A stretch of 64,000 nt of DNA, taken from assembly GCA_022820625.1 (NCBI GenBank), contig JAJEFE010000062.1, positions 21,887-85,886 of the forward strand, in the 5' to 3' direction. Position numbers and translations under genes: made by a program. Below are positions 55,155-64,000 of the stretch, piece by piece. This stretch comes from Gammaproteobacteria bacterium (GTDB taxonomy: Bacteria; Pseudomonadota; Gammaproteobacteria; Steroidobacterales; Rariloculaceae). The first letter of the stretch is position 1. Every line of letters begins with the position of its first letter. Below the pieces are notes generated by a model that had not been told where the DNA came from, did not search any database, and was given only the letters and a program-made list of their open reading frames with translations.

Positions 55155-57239
55155 TCAGGCCGCTTCCAGATCCCTCATGCTCAGCCGTATCCGGCCCTGG
55201 CGGTCGACCTCAAGCACCTTCACCTTGATCACGTCGCCTTCGGCGAGCTTGTCGCTGACCTTTTCCACCCGCTCATTGGATATCTGCGAGATATGCACCA
55301 GGCCATCCTTGCCGGGGAGGATGGAAACGAATGCACCGAAGTCCATCAACCGGACCACCTTGCCCTCATAGATCCGTCCCACTTCCACTTCGGCCGTGAT
55401 CATTTCGATCCGGGCCTTGGCTTCACGGCCCGAGCTGCCGTCCACCGATGCAATGCGGACCGTGCCGTCGTTCTCAACGTCGATGGTGGCGCCGGTTTCC
55501 TCGGTCATGGCGCGTATGACGGCCCCGCCCTTGCCGATGACGTCGCGTATCTTCTCCGGATCGATCTTGATGGTGATGATGCTCGGCGCCCAGTCGGACA
55601 TCTTCTCCCGCGGCGCCTTGATCACTGAATTCATCCGTCGGAGGATGAACAGCCTGGCGCTGCGTGCCTGTTCCAGGGCATCGGCCATGATCTCGCCGGT
55701 GATGCCGTCGATCTTGATGTCCATCTGCAGCGCTGTAATGCCCTTTGCCGTACCGGCCACCTTGAAATCCATGTCGCCCAGGTGATCTTCGTCACCGAGG
55801 ATATCCGTGAGCACGACGTAATCGTCCCCTTCCTTGACCAGGCCCATGGCGACGCCCGCAACCGGGGCCGAAATGGGTACACCGGCATCCATGAGCGACA
55901 GGCTCGTACCGCACACGCTGGCCATGGAACTGGAGCCGTTTGACTCGGTGATCTCCGAGACGACCCGAGTCACGTACGGGAAGTCGTCCGGGTTCGGAAG
56001 AACGGCCTCCATCCCCCTTCGCGCCAATCGCCCGTGACCGATCTCGCGGCGCTTCGGACCGGTCATGAAGGCGGTCTCGCCCACGCAGTACGGCGGGAAA
56101 TTGTAGTGGAGCATGAATTGGTCCTTGCGCTCGCCCTCCAGCGCATCGATGATCTGCGCGTCGCGGCCCGTTCCGAGCGTCGTGACCACCAGCGCCTGGG
56201 TTTCGCCCCGGGTAAAGAGCGCTGAGCCGTGGGTCCTCGGCAGCAGGCCGACCTTCACGTCGACGGGCCTGACCTTCCATGTTTCCCGCCCGTCGATCCG
56301 CGCTCCACCTGAGAGGACACGCCCACGAACAATGGCCTTCTCAAGGCGGCCAAACTCGGCTTCGATCTGTTTGACACTCCACTCGGAGCCATCGTCGCCC
56401 GCCAACGCCTCGATCAGATCGTTCCTGACGTCCGCGAGCCGCGCGCGGCGAGCCTGCTTCTCCACGATCCCGTAGGCGTCGCGCGCCCGATCGCCGGCCT
56501 GGACTTCCACGGACTTCGACAGAAGTTCATCGGCCTCGGGCTCCTGCCAGTCGAACGGCTCGGCAGCCACTTCGGCCGCCAGTTCGTCGATCGCGCTGAT
56601 AGCCGTCTGCATCTGTTCGTGCCCGTACAGCACGGCCCCGAGCATGATCTCCTCGGAAAGCACATTGGCTTCCGACTCCACCATCAGCACCGCGTTTCGC
56701 GTACCGGCCACTACCAGGTCCAGATCCGACTCTGCCACTGTAGTCATACTCGGATTGGCGAGGTAGGCGCCGTTTCGGTAACCCACGCGCATGGCGGCGA
56801 TCGGCCCCTGAAAGGGCAACCCTGAAATCGACAAGGCCGCCGACGCGCCGATCAGCGACGGGATGTCCGCATTGATCTCCGGGTCCACGGAAAGAACGGT
56901 CGCAATCACCTGCACTTCGTTGCGATACGACTTGGGAAAGAGCGGCCGGATAGGCCGGTCGATCAGCCTCGAGGTCAGCGTTTCCTTTTCGCTGGGCCGC
57001 CCCTCCCGCTTGAAAAACCCGCCGGGTATTCGGCCCGCAGCATAGGTCTTTTCCTGGTAGTTGACCGTGAGCGGGAAGAAATCCCGTTCACCTCCGGGGC
57101 CTTTCTGGCCCACCGCGGTAACCAGTACCACGGTGTCGCCCATGGTGACCAGGACGGCGCCGTCCGCCTGACGCGCCATTTCCCCGGTTTCGATGGTGAC
57201 GGTCTGGTCACCGTATTCAAACGATTTACTTAGCTTCAC
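55155..57239 (-). CDS. pnp: Polyribonucleotide nucleotidyltransferase (PNPase)
   Basis: PNPase degrades RNA from the 3' end with phosphate, often in the degradosome. From the GTG at 57239 (AGGGA eight bases upstream) it has 694 residues. It holds two RNase PH domains ([60 protein letters not shown]), a KH domain ([20 protein letters not shown]) and an S1 domain ([20 protein letters not shown]). The open frame extends 12 codons upstream without family similarity. It ends the rimP-to-pnp operon. Confidence 0.97.
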   Translation of the reverse strand: MKLSKSFEYGDQTVTIETGEMARQADGAVLVTMGDTVVLVTAVGQKGPGGERDFFPLTVNYQEKTYAAGRIPGGFFKREGRPSEKETLTSRLIDRPIRPLFPKSYRNEVQVIATVLSVDPEINADIPSLIGASAALSISGLPFQGPIAAMRVGYRNGAYLANPSMTTVAESDLDLVVAGTRNAVLMVESEANVLSEEIMLGAVLYGHEQMQTAISAIDELAAEVAAEPFDWQEPEADELLSKSVEVQAGDRARDAYGIVEKQARRARLADVRNDLIEALAGDDGSEWSVKQIEAEFGRLEKAIVRGRVLSGGARIDGRETWKVRPVDVKVGLLPRTHGSALFTRGETQALVVTTLGTGRDAQIIDALEGERKDQFMLHYNFPPYCVGETAFMTGPKRREIGHGRLARRGMEAVLPNPDDFPYVTRVVSEITESNGSSSMASVCGTSLSLMDAGVPISAPVAGVAMGLVKEGDDYVVLTDILGDEDHLGDMDFKVAGTAKGITALQMDIKIDGITGEIMADALEQARSARLFILRRMNSVIKAPREKMSDWAPSIITIKIDPEKIRDVIGKGGAVIRAMTEETGATIDVENDGTVRIASVDGSSGREAKARIEMITAEVEVGRIYEGKVVRLMDFGAFVSILPGKDGLVHISQISNERVEKVSDKLAEGDVIKVKVLEVDRQGRIRLSMRDLEAA

Positions 57240-57307
57240 TCTTCCATTCCCTGCGCAAACGACCGCTGCCCGCAAAGCGGACAGAATCGTTGTATGCCAT
57301 AACGAAT

Positions 57308-57329
57308 CAGAGCCGTCGACGCGGCTCTG
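57308..57329 (-). promoter_or_regulatory. Hairpin between rpsO and pnp
   Basis: CAGAGCCG and CGGCTCTG pair around TCGACG, 14 bases after rpsO. It fits the position where E. coli has both the rpsO terminator and the RNase III site that controls pnp. The T-run on the minus strand is weak. Confidence 0.6.
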
Positions 57330-57342
57330 AGAAAATAAGGAT

Positions 57343-57612
57343 TCAACGTCTCAGACCAAGGCGACGTATCAGGTCCTGATAGCGTGCCTGATCGTTCTTC
57401 TTCAGATAATCCAATAACTTGCGGCGCTGATTGACCATTTGGAGCAACCCTCGTCGAGAGTGGTGATCTTTCTTGTGGTTTGCAAAATGACCGGTCAACT
57501 GCTTGATTCTCGCCGACAACAGCGCTACCTGAATCTCCGCCGAACCCGTATCGCCCTCGCTGCGCTGATATTCGGCGATAATCCCGGATTTTTCTGCTGC
57601 ACTCAGCCCCAT
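57343..57612 (-). CDS. rpsO: 30S ribosomal protein S15
   Basis: S15 binds 16S rRNA early in small-subunit assembly. From ATG 57612, with GGAG eight bases upstream, it has 89 residues, the standard length. It contains [40 protein letters not shown] and [20 protein letters not shown], ending IRRLGLRR. An in-frame GTG at 57621 would add three residues but overlaps the GGAG. It is preceded by its own promoter-like element and a leader hairpin. Confidence 0.97.
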   Translation of the reverse strand: MGLSAAEKSGIIAEYQRSEGDTGSAEIQVALLSARIKQLTGHFANHKKDHHSRRGLLQMVNQRRKLLDYLKKNDQARYQDLIRRLGLRR

Positions 57613-57642
57613 CAGTGTCACTCCGCACCGGTCGCCACAGTT

Positions 57643-57659
57643 GGTCCGGTAACCGGACC
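57643..57659 (-). promoter_or_regulatory. rpsO leader hairpin (possible S15 autoregulation site)
   Basis: GGTCCGG and CCGGACC pair around TAA, 30 bases before the rpsO ATG. S15 represses its own mRNA through leader structures in several bacteria, so this is a reasonable candidate site; the link is inferred. Confidence 0.45.
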
Positions 57660-57690
57660 GTTCATGTTCTGCCTGCCGGAAAAACCGCGT

Positions 57691-57696
57691 ATTCTA
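57691..57696 (-). promoter_or_regulatory. Probable rpsO -10 element
   Basis: TAGAAT followed by ACGCGG on the minus strand lies 79 bases before the rpsO ATG, between truB and rpsO, so rpsO-pnp can be transcribed apart from the main operon. The -35 is weak. Confidence 0.45.
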
Positions 57697-57738
57697 CTCG
57701 CACCGTCCCGTTCGTTCCACGCCTTTTTTGTCAATCCG

Positions 57739-58662
57739 TCAATCGGCGTTCCGGGATACCGCAAATACGCGCCGCGGCGCCAGGCGTCCCGCGGCGGAAA
57801 CCTCGCCGATACCCAGAAATTCTCCGTCCGGGGAGTAGACCCGAACCTGGCCTGGCGGCAATCCCGGTTGCGCCGCCGCCGCGCGACCGTTGGCAAAAGG
57901 CCCGCAGAGCGCCGCGGGAACAACGACGCGTGGCCACGATTTCAGCGCCCTGTCCGCCGGCAACAGGCATCTGTCCAGCGCCTCCAGTCCTTCGGGGGCG
58001 AGATCCTCAAGTGCCGGCAGCGTGACCATTTGCGCCTCGCCGAACGGCCCGACGGCCGTGCGGCGCAACGCGCTCACGTGCCCGAAGGTACCGAGCGCGA
58101 CGGCGATGTCCTCGACCAGGGTCCTCACATAGGTGCCCTTCGAACACGTCACGTCGAAGTGAAGTTCCGAAGAGTGCAGGCTTCGCAGCTTCAACCGGAA
58201 AATCCTGACAGTGCGCGGCTTGCGCGGGACCTCGACTCCCTGGCGGGCCAGCGTGTAGAGACGCTGACCCTTGAATTTAAGGGCCGAATACATCGGCGGA
58301 ACCTGTTCGTACTCGCCGATAAAACCGGCAAGAACCCCTACCACTGCTTCCTGCGAAAAATCTACCTCGGAGCTTTCGCCGACAATCGAACCCTGAGCGT
58401 CCCCCGTATCGGTGGACTGGCCCAGGCGCGCCTTCACGCGATAACTCTTGCGCGCGTCCAGAAGGTAGGCGCAGACCTTCGTCGCCGTGCCCAGGCACAC
58501 CGGCAGCATTCCGGTCGCCAGCGGATCGAGGCTGCCGGTGTGCCCTGCCTTCTCGGCACTGTAGAGTCGTCTCACCCGCTGCAGCGCCTGATTGGACGTG
58601 AGGTCGGCAGGCTTGTCCAGCAATACGATACCGTTTACGGCGCGCCGGGCGCTGCGCTTCAC
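57739..58662 (-). CDS. truB: tRNA pseudouridine(55) synthase
   Basis: TruB makes pseudouridine 55 in tRNA T-loops. The 307 residues contain GIVLLDKPADLTSNQALQRV, the catalytic Asp in HTGSLDPLATGMLPVCLG, SYRVKARLGQSTDTGDAQG, PPMYSALKFKGQRLYTLAR-type sequence and a C-terminal PUA-like domain. It overlaps rbfA by four bases in the conserved infB-rbfA-truB-rpsO order. Confidence 0.96.
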   Translation of the reverse strand: MKRSARRAVNGIVLLDKPADLTSNQALQRVRRLYSAEKAGHTGSLDPLATGMLPVCLGTATKVCAYLLDARKSYRVKARLGQSTDTGDAQGSIVGESSEVDFSQEAVVGVLAGFIGEYEQVPPMYSALKFKGQRLYTLARQGVEVPRKPRTVRIFRLKLRSLHSSELHFDVTCSKGTYVRTLVEDIAVALGTFGHVSALRRTAVGPFGEAQMVTLPALEDLAPEGLEALDRCLLPADRALKSWPRVVVPAALCGPFANGRAAAAQPGLPPGQVRVYSPDGEFLGIGEVSAAGRLAPRRVFAVSRNAD

Positions 58663-59060
58663 GCGGACGACTCCCCGCCGGACAGGCTCGATTCAGCGTC
58701 GGACGTCTCCCCGCCGACCGATTCTCCGGCGGCGGCATCGATCAAGCGGGTCAGCTCGAGTCCCCGTTTCGAACCTTCATCCAGTGAGAATCTCAGTTCG
58801 GGCGTATGCCGCAGGCGGAGCAGCCCGGCGACCCGGGATCTGAGATAGCCGGTGGCCCGTTCGAGGGACGCAAGCACAGGCTCCGGGTCAGCATCGGGAT
58901 CCAGGGTACTGAAGAAAACGCGCGCTACCCGAATATCGCCCGAAACCCGTACTTCGGTGACGCTGACGCCCTGCAGACGCGGGTCCTTTACGTCACCGCG
59001 CAGCAGGTCGTTCAATGCCCGCTGCAACTGGGATGCCACCCGTAGCGTTCTAGCCGGCAA
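58659..59060 (-). CDS. rbfA: Ribosome-binding factor A
   Basis: RbfA is a cold-shock assembly factor for the 30S subunit. The 133 residues have the KH-like fold with RVASQLQRALNDLLRGDVKD, GVSVTEVRVSGDIRVARVFF and LRHTPELRFSLDEGSKRGLE. A low-complexity acidic tail (about 108-133) is dispensable-looking. It follows infB by six bases. Confidence 0.96.
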   Translation of the reverse strand: MPARTLRVASQLQRALNDLLRGDVKDPRLQGVSVTEVRVSGDIRVARVFFSTLDPDADPEPVLASLERATGYLRSRVAGLLRLRHTPELRFSLDEGSKRGLELTRLIDAAAGESVGGETSDAESSLSGGESSA

Positions 59061-59066
59061 TAGTCC

Positions 59067-61614
<2,548 letters not shown>

Positions 61615-61622
<8 letters not shown>

Positions 61623-63126
61623 TCGGTTCTCCCGGGTCCCCTTCGAACCAGTGGGCACGCGCCGCCATGATCAGCGTTGCCGCCCGCTCAGGTTCCAGGA
61701 TCTCGATATCCTCAAGATCGCCCACCGCCTGCTCGGCCAGATCCTCGCGGGTCACGACACCGCGGCTTGCCAACTGGAATGCGAGTTCCCGATCCATGCC
61801 GTCAAGATCCAGCAGGTCTTCCGCGGGCTCGGCCTGGTCCAGGACCTCCTCGGTGACGATGGCCTGGGTAATCAGTACGTCCCTGGCCCGAGCCCTGAGT
61901 TCCGTGACAATCTCCTCGTCGAATTCCTCGATCGCAATCAGTTCATTCGCCGGCACGTAGGCGACTTCTTCCAGGGAAGAGAAGCCCTCCTGCACCAAAA
62001 TGCTGGCCACGATTTCATCCACGTCCAGTTCCGTCATGAAACTGGTCAGAAGTTCCCGTGCCTCCTGCTCGCTCTTCTCCTCGGCATCGGTCTCGGTCAT
62101 TACGTTGAGTTCCCAGCCGGTCAGTTCGCTGGCCAGGCGAATGTTCTGCCCGCCCCGGCCGATGGCCTGGGAAAGCTTCTCCTCGTCGACGGCGATATCC
62201 ATGCTGTGGGCTTCCTCGTCCATGACGATGCTCACCACATCGGCCGGCGACATGGCGTTGATGACGAACTGGGCCGGATTCTCGTCGTAGAGGATGATGT
62301 CCACGCGCTCTCCCGCCAGCTCGTTGGATACGGCCTGAACGCGCGAGCCGCGCATGCCTACGCAGGCGCCCACGGGATCGATGCGTGCGTCGTTGCTCCT
62401 GACCGCGATCTTGGCCCTCAGGCCCGGGTCTCTCGCCGCGCCGATGATGTCGATCAGGCCCTGACCCACTTCAGGCACCTCGAGCTTGAAGAGTTCAACC
62501 AGGAACTCCGGTGAGGTGCGGGTCATGAACAGTTGCGGACCCCGCTGCTCGGATCGAACTTCACGGAGCATGCCCTTGACGCGGTCCTGGGGTTTTATGG
62601 GCTCACGAGGAATCAGGTCCTCGCGGGCCAGGAACCCCTCCGCGTTGCCGCCGAGGTCGACGTAGGCTCCATTGCGGTCAACCCGCTTGACGATACCGCC
62701 GACCAGGTCGCCTTCCCGGTCCTGGTAGTCTTCGATTACCTGCGCGCGTTCGGCCTCGCGAACCTTCTGGACGATGACCTGTTTGGCGGTCTGCGCAGCG
62801 ATCCGCCCGAATTCCACCGATTCCAGCGGCACTTCGACGTATCCGCCGGGCTCGGCCTCGGCATCCACTTCCACCGCGTCCTGGAGTCTCAATTCCCTGA
62901 GAGGCTCCTCCAGTTCGTCGGAGTCGTCCGCAAATACCATCCAGCGCCTGAAGGTCTCGTATTCGCCGCTCCTTCGGTCGATGGCAACCCGGACATCGAT
63001 GTCCTCGCCGTGTTTCTTGCGTGAGGCGGAGGCGAGCGCAGCTTCGATGGCTTCGAAGATGATCTCCTTGTCCATGCCTTTCTCGTTGGAAACGGCGTCG
63101 GCCACCATCAGAATCTCTTTGCTCAT
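61615..63126 (-). CDS. nusA: Transcription termination/antitermination protein NusA
   Basis: NusA binds RNA polymerase and modulates pausing, termination and antitermination. The 503 residues comprise the N-terminal domain, an S1 domain ([20 protein letters not shown]), two KH domains ([39 protein letters not shown]) and two acidic C-terminal repeats typical of gammaproteobacterial NusA ([32 protein letters not shown]). It lies between rimP and infB. Confidence 0.97.
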
Positions 63127-63151
63127 CGCTCGAATGTCCCCACGAAAAACG

Positions 63152-63610
63152 TCACAGATTCGAAACCAGCCGCGCCGAGGCGATTTCCGCCGGCTGCAAC
63201 CGCCAGATCTCGCCGTCCACGTCCATCACGATCGACTCATCGCGAATGCCCAGCAGGCGCCCGTTCAGCATGCGGCGGCTTTCCCTTGGCTCTCTGAGGC
63301 GGACTTTCGCCCGGCAGTCCCGAAACCGCTGAAAGTGCTCCAGAGTGCGCAGCGGCCGATCGAGTCCCGGAGATGACACTTCCAGTACGTACTGACCGGG
63401 AAGCGGATCTTCCACATCCAGAAAGGCGCTGAGTTGACGGCTGACAAGCTCGCAGTCCGCGAGATTCACGCCACTCTCCTTGTCGATGAAGATCCGGAGC
63501 AGTCCCCGCCGGCCGACACGGACATCAATATCCACCAACTCGTAACCGAGTGCCTCGAGCGGTGGCTCCAGCAGTTCCAGGAGTCGCTGTTTACGTATTG
63601 CGTGATCCAT
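63152..63610 (-). CDS. rimP: Ribosome maturation factor RimP
   Basis: RimP helps mature the 30S subunit. The 152 residues starting MDHAIRKQRLLELLEPPLEA contain LGYELVDIDVRVGRRGLLRI, DCELVSRQLSAFLDVEDPLP, YVLEVSSPGLDRPLRT and a C-terminal SH3-like domain. The frame is open upstream through the leader terminators, which are not coding. It heads the nusA-infB operon. Confidence 0.95.
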   Translation of the reverse strand: MDHAIRKQRLLELLEPPLEALGYELVDIDVRVGRRGLLRIFIDKESGVNLADCELVSRQLSAFLDVEDPLPGQYVLEVSSPGLDRPLRTLEHFQRFRDCRAKVRLREPRESRRMLNGRLLGIRDESIVMDVDGEIWRLQPAEIASARLVSNL

Positions 63611-63626
63611 ACTCCGTCGCAGGTAC

Positions 63627-63648
63627 AAAAAATGGGCCCGCGGCCCAT
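63627..63648 (-). terminator. Leader terminator 2, just before rimP
   Basis: ATGGGCC and GGCCCAT pair around CGC, followed on the minus strand by TTTTTTG. It lies 17 bases before the rimP ATG. Confidence 0.8.
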
Positions 63649-63691
63649 TGTTATTCCATCGCCCTCCGCAATGCGCATGCTCGGCGGCGCC

Positions 63692-63717
63692 AAACAAAAG
63701 GCCCCAAACGGGGCCTT
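63692..63717 (-). terminator. Leader terminator 1 upstream of rimP
   Basis: AAGGCCCC and GGGGCCTT pair around a four-base loop, and on the minus strand TTTTGTTTG follows. With terminator 2 it makes a tandem attenuator-like arrangement before the nusA operon. Confidence 0.85.
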
Positions 63718-63741
63718 CTAAGCAAGGCTTTACCTCAAAAA

Positions 63742-63771
63742 ACAATACCAACTAGTTGAATAATAAGTCAA
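63742..63771 (-). promoter_or_regulatory. Promoter of the rimP-nusA-infB operon leader
   Basis: On the minus strand TTGACT (63771-63766), an 18-base spacer and TATTGT (63747-63742) place a transcript start near 63735. Transcripts would meet both terminators within 110 bases. Confidence 0.6.
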
Positions 63772-64000
63772 ACAACCAGCGGTAAAACGCTTGACTTCCC
63801 GCCAAATCGGGCGACATTGTACCGCAATTCTCGTATCGGGGGTAGGATCAGTCTAATCCAACAGCGATTCCCGCTAACACATTGAGTTTGCCTGTTGGAA
63901 CGATTCTTGGGTTGTCCGAGGTGGCGGATCGGTCACTGAGGGGAGCGGTTCCGGCCGGTTTGTCTCCGGAAGGGTTGCGTGGCCACCTGTTTCCCTGAAG
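63772..64000. other. Right-edge region without recognised gene
   Basis: I see no recognisable gene. A minus-strand frame is open from the window edge to a TGA at 63848-63850 (about 50 codons, ending KLNVLAGIAVGLD) and could be the tail of an upstream gene, but it matches nothing I know. In relatives this position often holds a tRNA gene; no tRNA T-arm or CCA-end pattern is visible on either strand. Confidence 0.4.

Noticed and set aside
63772..64000. A tRNA gene upstream of rimP, as in E. coli metY
   Set aside because: Neither strand shows a T-arm consensus, cloverleaf pairing or a CCA end.

Overview
The window is 64 kb of a GC-rich bacterial chromosome, about 60-65 % GC by eye. The housekeeping gene orders point to a gammaproteobacterium: gyrA-serC-serA-pheA-aroA-cmk-rpsA-ihfB-lapA-lapB, rluB-scpB-scpA, smc-zipA next to ligA, dksA, and rimP-nusA-infB-rbfA-truB-rpsO-pnp. 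TonB receptors, Tat-exported enzymes, a CoA-transferase/RraA group and tartrate/malate-type metabolism suggest a free-living or host-associated heterotroph, possibly marine. Species cannot be told from the sequence alone.

Layout. 1-10 kb: the end of a 2-oxoacid dehydrogenase E1 operon (alpha, beta, cut at the window edge); a TonB-dependent receptor with its own promoter and terminator; and a sodium:solute symporter divergent from an operon of Gfo/Idh oxidoreductase, M24 pita-bread hydrolase and tartrate/malate dehydrogenase. A perfect palindrome overlaps the promoter between them. 10-18.5 kb: an accessory region of secreted proteins. Two copies of a gene pair (a secreted protein with the motif GHWEGDTLVV plus a DUF6152 protein) flank a second TonB receptor and a Tat-exported amidohydrolase. 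18.5-23 kb: a small membrane protein, RraA-like aldolase, CaiB/BaiF CoA transferase, a Tat-exported FMN hydroxy-acid oxidase, and galU.

23-35.6 kb: core operon on the minus strand for lipopolysaccharide control, translation, nucleoid protein, aromatic and serine synthesis, and gyrase. 35.8-39.3 kb: plus-strand operon mtaD-like deaminase, ubiG, gph and yciK, joined by 3- to 4-base stop/start overlaps. 39.3-45 kb: rluB, scpB, scpA, M50 protease and YciO on minus; yciB, yciI, bolA and a parvulin lipoprotein on plus. 45-48.7 kb: a HigB/HigA-type toxin-antitoxin pair and an unusual 877-residue ligA, lying tail-to-tail against zipA. 48.7-53 kb: zipA and smc. 53-55.1 kb: dksA between two gene remnants (cytochrome b561 start, Rieske oxygenase end), then a likely small RNA. 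55.1-63.6 kb: the canonical rimP-to-pnp operon, with two terminators in its leader.

The most interesting points are: the paired DUF6152/GHWEGDTLVV secreted modules, whose DUF6152 members are predicted to begin with His-His after signal cleavage; a LigA with a tandemly duplicated helix-hairpin-helix domain at a reoriented locus; two genes (galU and a secreted protein) that appear to start at CTG; the remnant scars around dksA; a short RNA gene with a near-consensus promoter and terminator; and an M24 enzyme with a metal-ligand Asp replaced by Cys.
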